Source of the DNA: Lachnospiraceae bacterium
Lineage (GTDB): Bacteria; Bacillota; Clostridia; Lachnospirales; Lachnospiraceae
Length of the DNA stretch: 45,227 nucleotides
NCBI GenBank assembly: GCA_015056865.1
Contig: SVFM01000022.1
Location: 1-45,227 of the forward strand
Direction: 5' to 3'
Made by a program: the position numbers and the translations under genes. This document shows positions 1 through 8,463 of the stretch, in pieces. Every line of letters begins with the position of its first letter. Position 1 is the first letter of the stretch. The notes below the pieces were generated by a model. It saw only the letters and a program-made list of their open reading frames with translations. It made no database searches and was not told the origin of the DNA.

Positions 1-432
1 AGAACTTGCCCCAACCTTCCCGAATATACATTGCCACCTTTTTGAAAGACGGCAACAACAACCGATACAAAATATACTGCATAATTGCCATAAGAATAAC
101 GGCGATTACGAGCTTTGATACCATACTGTCTACGGTGTTATCCAACATATTAAACAGTGTACTGAAACAGGTGTATGTTGTGGCGTAGCTGAAAAACAGA
201 AATCCCTTTTCCACCGTGCGGCCTGTGGTAGTGATGAAGAATAGCACCAAATGTAGCACAAGGAAACAAAGTAGTTCAAAGGTGGTATTTCCGGCGGCAG
301 CACCAAAAAGACAACGCCGTAAACAAGCCAAATTGCCACTGTTATGATCTTATTAAAACGGGGCTTGGCAAAAAACAAAGAGGCTCCAATGTGGGACAGC
401 ACGGTAAGTATTAAAAACAGAATTTGTTGCAC
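1..432 (-). pseudogene. GHKL-type sensor histidine kinase, membrane part, frameshifted and cut by window edge
   Basis: A GTG start at 432 with a good ribosome site (AGGAGG, 8 nt upstream) follows the response-regulator stop by about a dozen bases. The reading frame begins as a hydrophobic membrane protein but breaks near a run of five A (305-309 on the plus strand). Continuing in the next frame restores a long sensible membrane sequence (LLCFLVLHLVLFFITTTG, then FLFFSYATTYTCF) that runs to the window edge. One extra base in the A run would make one continuous protein. Position next to a LytTR regulator and a multi-pass N-terminus fit an AgrC/GHKL sensor kinase; the kinase domain lies outside the window, so this is inference. 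The break may be a real mutation, a slippery phase-variable tract or a sequencing error. Confidence 0.6.
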
Positions 433-444
433 TCATCCCACCTC

Positions 445-1158
445 CTAATTGAAATAATCAAAGAATGCCGAGCGCAAACCTGCCAGCACCGTATGGGGTA
501 GGTTCAGCTGCATATCGTTTTTGAACACTGCACCGTCGGGTGTGACACGGCTAATATGGTTCAGATTGATAATATGCGCTCTGCCGCAGTGATACAAGGA
601 GCCAAATTCCGAAAGCAGTTTATAAAGTTCCATGCCGCTAATGCGGACAAGCAGTCTTTCTCCGTTCTCCAAATATAAGCGCTGATATTTGTCCTCTGCT
701 TCGCAGTATATCAATTTAGATACCAGGATGCTCCGGTAATCATTATCTACTTTCAAAATCACGCTATCGTTCTTGTGGGAAGCAATGCTCTGCATCGCTT
801 TATCCATACCCACATAAAAACTATCTTTTGTATAGGGCTTAAGCAGATAGTGGGTAGCATCTACACCGAAGGCTTCCAGAGCGTGATCGGTGGAGGAGGT
901 AAGAAAAATAATAGGGCTTTTTATATCACGGTTACGAAGCTCCGTGGCGATACTCATTCCCGTAACACCGGGCATATAGATATCCAAGAGATAAACGTCG
1001 TATATCGTGCCTTTCTCGGTCATATCAACAAGCTCCGAAGGAACGTTGAAAACATCCGCCTGGTACGGCACAGCCTTTTCTTCCATATAAAGTTTCAGCA
1101 TACGCTCAGCCGAATCACAAAACTCTTTTTCATCGTCACATATAGCGATTTTAAGCAC
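445..1158 (-). CDS. LytTR-family response regulator (AgrA/VirR-like)
   Basis: The N-terminal half is a receiver domain: the acidic pair in IAICDDE, the phospho-acceptor Asp in VYLLDIYMPG (about residue 59) and the conserved Lys in LLKPY (about 107). The C-terminal half, from about residue 135, has the features of a LytTR DNA-binding domain. Such proteins are phosphorylated by a membrane GHKL kinase and bind direct repeats near promoters. I chose the GTG at 1158 because AGAAGGTG lies just upstream and the family starts with KIAICDDE; an in-frame start at 1182 would add eight unlikely residues. It lies directly upstream of the disrupted sensor-kinase gene and downstream of a serine recombinase, so the pair is probably cargo or control for the mobile element rather than a core chromosomal system. 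Confidence 0.87.
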   Translation of the reverse strand: MLKIAICDDEKEFCDSAERMLKLYMEEKAVPYQADVFNVPSELVDMTEKGTIYDVYLLDIYMPGVTGMSIATELRNRDIKSPIIFLTSSTDHALEAFGVDATHYLLKPYTKDSFYVGMDKAMQSIASHKNDSVILKVDNDYRSILVSKLIYCEAEDKYQRLYLENGERLLVRISGMELYKLLSEFGSLYHCGRAHIINLNHISRVTPDGAVFKNDMQLNLPHTVLAGLRSAFFDYFN

Positions 1159-1311
1159 TACATCACCTTCTTTCCAACGCATTTGTGCGTGGGTATAATT
1201 TCGTAAATTACATTATATCATAAATTCTTTCAAATTTCTACGTGTTTTTATGACCTTGTAAAACTTTAGAAAAAAAGAGTAGAAATTTTATGATTGGAAT
1301 ACCAAATAGCA

Positions 1312-1343
1312 AACCGGATGAACATATGCATTCACCCGGTTTT
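1312..1343. terminator. Hairpin downstream of the serine recombinase
   Basis: Arms 1312-1323 and 1332-1343 pair over 12 positions with one mismatch around an 8-nt loop (CATATGCA). On the plus strand the right arm runs into TTTTT; on the minus strand, the direction of the recombinase, the tail is only GCTATTTGG. It lies about ten bases past the recombinase stop codon. It is probably a weak terminator, although the U tract is poor in the gene's own direction. Confidence 0.5.
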
Positions 1344-1353
1344 TACTATTTCA

Positions 1354-3066
1354 TCAGTCTTTGAAACTATACTCTACAAAAATATGCTTGTCTACATCTA
1401 CTGTAACTTTTTCAACGAATGCATCTACAATTTCGGTAGTTAATACACTTGATTTTTGAAACACTCTCAAAAGGCGCGTCCACTCCTTGTACAGATCCAT
1501 CTTTGCGTCCATAACATCCATTACTTGACGCTGTTCGCGCTCTTCCTTTTCCAACCTCTTCATATTCTCGCGGATCGGAATTGCATTCTCCGAAAACTGT
1601 TCTTTGGATATTTTACCGTCCATATAGTTTTCAAAATTTTCCGCAAATGCATCCTTCGCTTTTGATGCCTGAGCTCTGGTATCCAGCACTTGCTTTCTTA
1701 TGACTACAAGCTCAGCTTTCAGAGGCTCAATAACATTTCTTGTAAACTCTTTACTGAGAACAGTTTCGGCAAAACTTAATATATGAGCTACGATTTCATT
1801 TGCAATGATCTCAGCCTTGATATAATGGCTTTTACAATTCCGTCTATCAGAATTCAAATACTGGCTGCATTCGTAATAAATGAAGCTTGCTGACTGTGAA
1901 TTGGCACGGGCGGTATTCTTCTTACCGGGCATCGGTTCGCCGCAATCCGCACAGAAAATCTTTTCTTTGAAAAATTCTCTGTAATCGACATCCACATCCT
2001 GTCTTCTGCCCTGGTTTGCCTGCTTGTTGTTTTCTTCGTCATTGATTCCCTGGACTACGTAGAATAAGTCCGGTGGCACAATTCCCGGATGTGCGTTTTC
2101 AATAATAATCCATTTATCACTATCCGTTGCCTTTTTCGGCAAATGGAAGGTTTCTTTTTGTTTTCTGCCATGCACGCGGTGTCCGATATAGGCAATATCC
2201 GTCAGGATCTTCCGAACAGTGGATCGTGACCATTTACTGTCTTTCAGTTTTTCATCACTACTCATACCGCGCAGATACCGTAATTTGCCGGGACTTGAAA
2301 CACCCTCATCATTCAAATAATTGGTTACAGCAGATATACTTGCGCGTTCAGACCTCATGGTATACATCTTCAGGACAACAGGCGCTGTCTCTTCATCCAC
2401 TTTATAAGTGATGTTAACCGCATCTCGCAGGAAACCGTATGGGATACTGCCTGCAGCCGGTAAGAACTCACCGAGTTCCGTTTTGGCTCTGATGCTGGAA
2501 GATACCTTTTTGGAAATATCCTCCGAAAACTTCTGATCCAGTACCGTTTGCAGAATAACGCTCAGTTTAGGCAATCCATCTTCATCCTCGGCAGAATCGT
2601 ATTCATCAAGGATACTGAAAAAGCGAACACCCATATCGCGGATCGTTTCACTCAAAAAAGTGCCAAGAGCTTTATAATTTCTGCCGGCTCTGGATACATC
2701 CTTCACCACGACGCAGTTAATCAAGCCTGTCCTAAGGTCGTCCATCATATTTTGAAAATCCGGACGGTCAAAATCCAAGCCTGAATAGCCATCATCAATA
2801 TATGTTTTTACATGGATAAGTTCCGGGTTCAGTGCGAAAAATCCTGCGCCGATTGCCAACTGCGTAGCAATAGAATCACTGATTTCATCATCGCCGTCTT
2901 CCACAGACAATCTGGCATAAAGACCAACCCTAAGAATGACCGGATCATCAAAGACCAGTTTGTTCTCCAATATGTATCGACTCTTACGTGCCAAAGCCTC
3001 ACTCCCCATTTCGGGATTTGTCGTTCTAACACTATTATAATCGATTTTAAAGTTAATTGTAGTCAT
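1354..3066 (-). CDS. Large serine recombinase (TndX/TnpX-like) of a mobile element
   Basis: Domains in order: resolvase/invertase catalytic domain with the nucleophile Ser at residue 54 in YARLS and the R-rich VVKDVSRAGRNY motif (about 120-131); recombinase domain (about 205-310, including IPYGF); zinc ribbon with Cys 372, 375, 400 and 411; and a C-terminal coiled coil (about 430-540). This is the layout of large serine integrases that excise and insert conjugative transposons such as Tn5397 and Tn4451. At 570 residues it is in the family range. Ribosome site AAAGGGG lies 8 nt before ATG. It starts 87 bp from the end of spoIVB, so it is probably the outermost gene of an integrated element that extends leftwards beyond the window. 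The exact element end and attachment dinucleotide cannot be fixed here. Confidence 0.93.
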   Translation of the reverse strand: MTTINFKIDYNSVRTTNPEMGSEALARKSRYILENKLVFDDPVILRVGLYARLSVEDGDDEISDSIATQLAIGAGFFALNPELIHVKTYIDDGYSGLDFDRPDFQNMMDDLRTGLINCVVVKDVSRAGRNYKALGTFLSETIRDMGVRFFSILDEYDSAEDEDGLPKLSVILQTVLDQKFSEDISKKVSSSIRAKTELGEFLPAAGSIPYGFLRDAVNITYKVDEETAPVVLKMYTMRSERASISAVTNYLNDEGVSSPGKLRYLRGMSSDEKLKDSKWSRSTVRKILTDIAYIGHRVHGRKQKETFHLPKKATDSDKWIIIENAHPGIVPPDLFYVVQGINDEENNKQANQGRRQDVDVDYREFFKEKIFCADCGEPMPGKKNTARANSQSASFIYYECSQYLNSDRRNCKSHYIKAEIIANEIVAHILSFAETVLSKEFTRNVIEPLKAELVVIRKQVLDTRAQASKAKDAFAENFENYMDGKISKEQFSENAIPIRENMKRLEKEEREQRQVMDVMDAKMDLYKEWTRLLRVFQKSSVLTTEIVDAFVEKVTVDVDKHIFVEYSFKD

Positions 3067-3101
3067 TTTTTTGACCCCTTTCTAATTTTTAAGATTTTTA
3101 T

Positions 3102-3139
3102 ATAAAAAATGTTTCGGGATTCTGGTCTTTGAATCCCGA
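3102..3139 (-). terminator. Rho-independent terminator of spoIVB
   Basis: A perfect 9-bp stem (3114-3122 with 3131-3139, TCGGGATTC/GAATCCCGA) with an 8-nt loop is followed on the minus strand by ACATTTTTTATAT. It begins 14 bases after the spoIVB stop codon and ends before the recombinase gene, so it separates the chromosomal operon from the mobile element. Confidence 0.88.
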
Positions 3140-3152
3140 CACACTCGTTACC

Positions 3153-4511
3153 TTATGATGCGTCTTTTTTTGCCTGTTCCTCAGCCACTTGATTTGCTGT
3201 TTCCAGCATGTTTTCAATGAAAATGGCATATCCCCTGGTAGGATCATTTACCAAAACATGGGTAACTGCACCTACTAATTTGCCATTTTGTATGACTGGC
3301 GACCCAGACATCCCCTGAACGATCCCCCCTGTGGTTGCCAGCAATTCCGGATCCGTTACCTCTAAAAGAATGCCACGATTTACATTGTTGTTTTGCAGAT
3401 AGACTTCTTTTATTTCAACATCATAGTATTTTGCTTCTTTTCCCACGCAGCACAGGATCTGTGCAGCTCCCTTCTTGATCTCCTGTTTCAAGCCAATAGG
3501 CAAGGCCTCTCCTACACCATTTTCCCAAAGCTCATTGCTGCAGACACCATAGATTCCTTTTTCCGTATTCGCTGTGATTTCTCCCAGAATATACCGATCA
3601 GAATACTCGATCATTCCTGTGATCTCACCCGGGGTTCCATTGCTGCCTTTTTTGATGGCTATGATCTCAGTCTGATAAAGCGTGCCGCTTTTTAACATCA
3701 TAAGGGCACTGGTATCCACATCGCTGATACCGTGTCCCAAGGCTCCAAAATTTCCCTGCTCGTCCACAAATGTGACAGTTCCCACACCCTGGGCATTGTC
3801 ACGCACCCAAACTCCAAGCTTGTATTCTGCACTCTGGTTTAGCTCGGGCCGTATACTTAATTCAAACTCTTCCTCACCTCGACGTACGGTCAAAACCAAT
3901 TTCTCTCCTTGACTCTCTTCTACCGTCTGTATGAACTGGTCCTTTCCCTCAACCTCTACGCCATCCACCTTTAAAATGTAATCCCCGCTTTTCAGCAGAT
4001 ATTTTGCCGGAGACTGCTGTTTCCCGTCCGGTCCTTCAAATTCGCCTACTCCGATGACCAATACACCATCCGTCTTCACATAGATTCCCACAGGTCTGCC
4101 CACAGGATAAAGCATCATATCCTGTATCACTTCTATATCCACCTGTTTAAAGGGAATAAAGCCAAACAACTTCAGATTCATTCGGTAGGCCTGTGTATCA
4201 TTGGCCATCAAAGATACTGCGTTGTTCAGATTTATATAGATAGAGTCACTGGGGATATTGGACTCTCCTTGCTCACTGACTTCTACTGCTCTGTCACTGC
4301 CGATGGATTTCATAATCGTTCCTTCCACCGGTACATTGAGATCCAATATCTGCTCTACACCTGCTTTTAACCTGATGGTACTCGGAATACTGTCATAGAT
4401 CTGCTTATAACTGATGCCAAGGATCGTCAATAGCGTGACCGTCAAAACTATCTTTAGAAATCGTCTGTATGCTTTCCACTTTCTGCTCTGCTTTTTTTTC
4501 AAATTTATCAC
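3153..4511 (-). CDS. spoIVB: SpoIVB, sporulation serine peptidase (S55)
   Basis: SpoIVB is made in the forespore, crosses into the intermembrane space and cleaves SpoIVFA, which triggers SpoIVFB processing of pro-sigma-K. A single N-terminal membrane segment spans about residues 20-36. A PDZ domain lies near 135-220, and the S55 peptidase part carries His260 in ALGHGISD and Ser402 in GMSGSP. The length (452) is close to the family. The GTG start at 4511 touches its own ribosome site (AGAAGGGGGTGA); a TTG at 4502 has better spacing and is a plausible true start. It is preceded by a terminator separating it from recN and followed by another, so it appears to be its own transcription unit. In Bacillus and Clostridia the next gene is normally spo0A; here a mobile-element gene takes that place. 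Confidence 0.97.
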   Translation of the reverse strand: MINLKKKQSRKWKAYRRFLKIVLTVTLLTILGISYKQIYDSIPSTIRLKAGVEQILDLNVPVEGTIMKSIGSDRAVEVSEQGESNIPSDSIYINLNNAVSLMANDTQAYRMNLKLFGFIPFKQVDIEVIQDMMLYPVGRPVGIYVKTDGVLVIGVGEFEGPDGKQQSPAKYLLKSGDYILKVDGVEVEGKDQFIQTVEESQGEKLVLTVRRGEEEFELSIRPELNQSAEYKLGVWVRDNAQGVGTVTFVDEQGNFGALGHGISDVDTSALMMLKSGTLYQTEIIAIKKGSNGTPGEITGMIEYSDRYILGEITANTEKGIYGVCSNELWENGVGEALPIGLKQEIKKGAAQILCCVGKEAKYYDVEIKEVYLQNNNVNRGILLEVTDPELLATTGGIVQGMSGSPVIQNGKLVGAVTHVLVNDPTRGYAIFIENMLETANQVAEEQAKKDAS

Positions 4512-4532
4512 CCCCTTCTTTCCTGTAAATCA

Positions 4533-4558
4533 AAAAGGTATCTTTTCAGATACCTTTT
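4533..4558 (-). terminator. Terminator between recN and spoIVB
   Basis: An 11-bp perfect stem (AAAAGGTATCT/AGATACCTTTT, 4533-4543 with 4548-4558) has a four-base loop and ends in T-rich sequence on both strands. It lies 48 bases after the recN stop, marking the end of the long upstream operon. A promoter for spoIVB must lie between here and 4511 or be reached by readthrough; I could not recognise one. Confidence 0.85.
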
Positions 4559-4606
4559 AGTCTGTTCATCTTTCGTAAGTGATAAACCTGTTTTCAATAA
4601 TTGACT

Positions 4607-6283
4607 TTATTTTCCTTTTTGAGCTTGAAGCTTCATCTCTCTGGCATTGGTCAATGCCGCCTCTGTTGCTTGATCACTGCCAAGGAGGCGCGCCAGTTCT
4701 TCCAATGATTGCTTGTCTCCCAGCTCTCGTATTTCTGTGACTGTGCCGCCATCTTCCGCCGCCTTTTCAATTACAAAATGAGTGTCAGCCATTGCTGCTA
4801 TCTGAGGCAGGTGGGTTATACAGATGACCTGATGAGCGCTGCCCAAAATCCCCAGCTTCTCCGCCACCTTCCATGCTGTCCTGCCACTGATGCCGGTATC
4901 AATTTCATCAAAGATCAATGTGTCTATATCGTCTTTTCCGGCCAAAACCGTTTTGATGGCCAGCATGATCCTGGAAAGTTCACCGCCGCTGGCTACCTGT
5001 ACCAATGGCTTCAAATTCTCTCCCGGATTGGTCGAGATCAAAAATTCTATATCGTCTGCCCCAGTACTGCCCGGTTCCTTATCCTGTATGGATACTTGGA
5101 ACTGCACAGAAAGAAAATTCAGATCCTCCAGTGCCTTGCAAAGGGTCTGGGACAATTGGTCTGCATACTCTCTGCGGATGGCACTGGCCTGTGCACATAG
5201 TTGCAGAAGTTCCTCTTGCTTCTTGGCCACTTCCCTGCGCAGCTTATTCATATAGTTCTCGTAATCTTCCAATTTTTCCAAAAGCACCTGTCTCTCCTGG
5301 GCATAAACCAATACCTGCTGCAGACTACCGCCGTATTTACCCTTTAGGTGATTCAATTCATTCAAGCGTGATTCCACTGCATGGAAATCACTCTCATCAA
5401 ACTCCAGATCCTCTATGTATTCTGCCAGATCCCGGTTGAAATCATTGAGCAGACTGTCAATATCCAAGAGTTGCCCCAAAAGATCACTCAGACCATTATC
5501 GTAAGAAGAAGCTCCCTTCATCTCCCGAAAAGCTCTTCCGATCTGGCTTCCTGCGCCATCAGACTCTCGGTAGCCGGTCAGGCTATAAGCAGCAAAAACG
5601 GACTCTCCAATCTTTTTGCTGTTAACCATTTTCCGATATTGCTCCTCCAGGGTCTCATCCTCTCCCAAGGTGATATGAGCCTGCTTGATCTCCTCCAGTT
5701 CAAATTCCGCCAGTTGGGCCTCTCTCTTTCTGGCGCTTTCATCCAAATTCTCTTCCCGGAGCTGTTCCTCTAATCTTTTCTTCTCTGCATAGACCCCGGC
5801 GATTTTTTCAAGCAACGGTTTTATCGCCTGGCCCGCATATGCATCCAAAATCTCCTGATGCCGCTTTTTCTTCAAAAGTGACTGGTGTTCATGCTGCCCA
5901 TGAATATCAATCAGCAACTCTGCCAGCTCACCAATCTGTCTGGCCGTAACCGTTTCCCCATTGATCCTGCTCACGCTTCTGGACTGCTGGATCCTACGGC
6001 TAATGAGGATGGTCCCATCTTCCTGAACCGGAAGATCCATCTCTTCCAGTTTGGCAGTAACCTGAGGCTGGTCTGACTGAAACGTCAGTTCCACCAGAGC
6101 ATAGTCCGCCCCGCAGCGGATCAAGTCCCTATCTGCTTTGGCTCCCAAGGCCAGATTCACGGAACCGATCAATATAGATTTACCCGCACCTGTCTCACCG
6201 GTAAGGATATTAAGCTGCGGACCGAAAAAAACCTCTGCTTCCTCTATCAAGGCCAAATTTTTCACATGTAAACCAACTAACAT
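4607..6283 (-). CDS. recN: DNA repair protein RecN
   Basis: An SMC-like ATPase that acts early at double-strand breaks, holding DNA ends for recombination. The Walker A motif GETGAGKS is at residues 29-36; the middle is a long charged coiled coil (about 150-370); the ABC signature region and Walker B LIFDEIDTGISG start near 456, followed by THLPQIAA. The length of 558 residues is full size. It follows argR by 37 bp on the same strand, an association also seen in Bacillus (ahrC-recN-spoIVB), and it is the last gene before a strong terminator, so it is probably co-transcribed with the isoprenoid/NAD genes upstream. Confidence 0.98.
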   Translation of the reverse strand: MLVGLHVKNLALIEEAEVFFGPQLNILTGETGAGKSILIGSVNLALGAKADRDLIRCGADYALVELTFQSDQPQVTAKLEEMDLPVQEDGTILISRRIQQSRSVSRINGETVTARQIGELAELLIDIHGQHEHQSLLKKKRHQEILDAYAGQAIKPLLEKIAGVYAEKKRLEEQLREENLDESARKREAQLAEFELEEIKQAHITLGEDETLEEQYRKMVNSKKIGESVFAAYSLTGYRESDGAGSQIGRAFREMKGASSYDNGLSDLLGQLLDIDSLLNDFNRDLAEYIEDLEFDESDFHAVESRLNELNHLKGKYGGSLQQVLVYAQERQVLLEKLEDYENYMNKLRREVAKKQEELLQLCAQASAIRREYADQLSQTLCKALEDLNFLSVQFQVSIQDKEPGSTGADDIEFLISTNPGENLKPLVQVASGGELSRIMLAIKTVLAGKDDIDTLIFDEIDTGISGRTAWKVAEKLGILGSAHQVICITHLPQIAAMADTHFVIEKAAEDGGTVTEIRELGDKQSLEELARLLGSDQATEAALTNAREMKLQAQKGK

Positions 6284-6320
6284 TTATTACCCCTATCTCT
6301 GACTCTACTTCCCCAATATA

Positions 6321-6770
6321 TCACAAAACCATGGCATGGATACGCTCCATGAGTCTGTCCGTATCCTCCACAGTTCTGACTGCCACCATAATCGTGTCAT
6401 CTCCGGCAATACACCCCACAACCTCATGAAACTTTAAGGCATCGATGGCTGCCGCCACTGCCATTGCCATACCGGCAACTGTCTTGATCACCAGAATGTT
6501 CTGGGCTTTATCCATAGATACGAAACCGTCCCGCAGCACCCGGATATACTTATCCTCCATGTGAAGGTCATCCTGCCTTAGAGCAACATACTTTTGTCTT
6601 CCATCCCCCAAAGAAACCTTGGTCAGTTTCATTTCTCTGATGTCTCTGGAAACCGTTGCCTGCGTCACATCCAAACCCGCCTCTTTCAGGTACCCGGCCA
6701 GTTCCTCCTGGGTCCCTACTTCATAAGTCTCAATGATCTCAATGATTTTACCCTGCCTGCGCTTTTTCAT
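6321..6770 (-). CDS. argR: Arginine repressor ArgR
   Basis: A winged-helix DNA-binding domain (residues 1-70, with the recognition helix around TQATVSRDIREMKL) is joined to a hexamerisation and arginine-binding domain with the GDDTIMVAVR signature near the C-terminus. The protein represses arginine biosynthesis and can activate catabolism when arginine is bound. Length 149 is typical. Its ATG overlaps the nadK stop by four bases, indicating translational coupling within the operon. No arginine genes are in the window, so its position reflects conserved order rather than local control. Confidence 0.95.
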   Translation of the reverse strand: MKKRRQGKIIEIIETYEVGTQEELAGYLKEAGLDVTQATVSRDIREMKLTKVSLGDGRQKYVALRQDDLHMEDKYIRVLRDGFVSMDKAQNILVIKTVAGMAMAVAAAIDALKFHEVVGCIAGDDTIMVAVRTVEDTDRLMERIHAMVL

Positions 6771-7618
6771 TGCTCCCTCCTTGAGTTTTCACTCATCTTC
6801 CGGCGCAGCACCTCCAAAAAACTGGCCTTGCTTAACTTTAGGAACACTACATTTCTTTCACAACCGGTAATTGCAATACTATCACCTGTCCGTAGCCCGG
6901 TCCGGCTGCCGCCGTCAAAGCTTACCTCTACCTCCTGCTGTCCATTTCTCCCCTCAGGTATCTCTACTACGATCCGATCCTCAGAGGAAAGGATAATACT
7001 GCGCTGATTGAAAGTATGGGGACAGATAGGCGTGATCAACATCAGCCTGGTGCCCGGCTTCGCAATAGGCCCCCCTGCTGAAAGGTTATAGCCCGTAGAT
7101 CCAGTGGGCGTACTGATGATAATACCGTCTGCGCTATATTTTTTTAAGAATTGTCCATTCACATAAATATTAAAATCATTGATCTGAAGGGGGCCACTTC
7201 TGGTAATAACCACGTCATTCAGTGCCCATTGTTCCTTTCCTTGCCCCTGGGGAGACTTGATCTGTGCACACAGGGTCATCCGCTCCTCCGGCTGGGCCTC
7301 ACCGGCAAGCAACTGGGTCAAAGCACTGTCAATGTTATCAGGCTCCACTTCTGTCAGATATCCAAGGGTTCCCATATTGACTCCCAGAATAGGGATGTTT
7401 AACTCTCCCATCTGCCGCGCTGCCCGCAAAATGGTACCATCCCCACCCAATACCAGCATACAATCCGCTTGTTTGGAAATGACCTTCTCCTCACTGGTCT
7501 GAGATTCCGTGATCACGGATACCGTACATCCCTTTTGCTCCAAAAACTCCCGGATGTGCTCTGTAACAGCCAGATCCCTGTCCTTATGTAGATTGGTATA
7601 GATCAGAAAATGTTTCAT
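6767..7618 (-). CDS. nadK: NAD kinase
   Basis: Phosphorylates NAD to NADP. The GGDGT motif is at residues 58-62 (LVLGGDGTILRAAR), followed by the LNDVVITR and STPTGSTGYNLSAGGP blocks that shape the NAD-binding site. Length 283 fits the bacterial family. It overlaps both neighbours by four bases (tlyA upstream, argR downstream). Bacillus lacks nadK at this spot; its insertion between tlyA and argR is common in Clostridia. Confidence 0.97.
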   Translation of the reverse strand: MKHFLIYTNLHKDRDLAVTEHIREFLEQKGCTVSVITESQTSEEKVISKQADCMLVLGGDGTILRAARQMGELNIPILGVNMGTLGYLTEVEPDNIDSALTQLLAGEAQPEERMTLCAQIKSPQGQGKEQWALNDVVITRSGPLQINDFNIYVNGQFLKKYSADGIIISTPTGSTGYNLSAGGPIAKPGTRLMLITPICPHTFNQRSIILSSEDRIVVEIPEGRNGQQEVEVSFDGGSRTGLRTGDSIAITGCERNVVFLKLSKASFLEVLRRKMSENSRREQ

Positions 7619-8463
7619 AACAGGTATCCCCTTTCGTTATTACCCAACTCCTGACGAGCCCGCTTCGTTACATCTTGTATTCTTTGCCGCCACATCTCCT
7701 GCTGGGTCTGTGGTGTCAGCGGTTCTGTACCTTGTTTTTGCAGATGAACCAAATATTCAATATTTCCCTCCGGTCCTTTCACCGGGGAAAAGTCAAGGGC
7801 AAGCACCTGAAACCCCACCTCTGTGGCAAAATCAAGCACCTTATGAAGCACCTGGGAATGCACTGACGGTTCTTTCACAACACCCTTTTTTCCAATGTTT
7901 TCTCTGCCGGCCTCAAACTGTGGTTTGATCAGACACACCATCTGTCCTCCGTCTTTCAACAAGTTTCTGGCCGGGAGCAATATTTTCGTCAGGGAGATAA
8001 AGGACACATCCACTGACGCAAAATCCAGATCATCCTGAATGTCCGCGCGCACCATGTAGCGAAAATTGGTCTTTTCCAGATTGATCACTCGGGGATCTTT
8101 CCGTAGCTTCTCATCCAACTGGTCCCGTCCCACATCTACCGCGTAAACCTTGACTGCACCGTTTTGCAGCATACAATCCGTAAAACCGCCTGTGGAAGCA
8201 CCGATATCCATGCACACTTTCCCCTCCAGTGTGAGCCGGAACTCCTGTACAGCCTTCTCCAGCTTCAAACCACCCCTGCTCACATATTTTAGGGTTTCAC
8301 CTTTGATGTCAATCTTTATTTCCGATGCATCATAGGATGCACTGGCTTTATCCGCTCTCTGCCCATCCACAAAAACCAGACCCGCAACGATTAATGCTTT
8401 TGCCTTCTGTCTGGATGCGGCAAGCCCCTGCTGCACCAACAGCACATCCAACCGCTCTTTCAT
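7615..8463 (-). CDS. tlyA: TlyA-family rRNA (cytidine-2'-O)-methyltransferase
   Basis: An S4 RNA-binding domain occupies residues 3-60 (RLDVLLVQQGLA), followed by an FtsJ/RrmJ-type methyltransferase fold with the SAM loop DIGASTGGFTD starting at 86 and the catalytic Lys in RGGLKLEK (68). Family members methylate 16S and/or 23S rRNA and affect capreomycin sensitivity in mycobacteria; some homologues were annotated as haemolysins. The 282-residue length is normal. Four-base overlaps on both sides place it inside the dxs-nadK run. Confidence 0.93.
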   Translation of the reverse strand: MKERLDVLLVQQGLAASRQKAKALIVAGLVFVDGQRADKASASYDASEIKIDIKGETLKYVSRGGLKLEKAVQEFRLTLEGKVCMDIGASTGGFTDCMLQNGAVKVYAVDVGRDQLDEKLRKDPRVINLEKTNFRYMVRADIQDDLDFASVDVSFISLTKILLPARNLLKDGGQMVCLIKPQFEAGRENIGKKGVVKEPSVHSQVLHKVLDFATEVGFQVLALDFSPVKGPEGNIEYLVHLQKQGTEPLTPQTQQEMWRQRIQDVTKRARQELGNNERGYLL

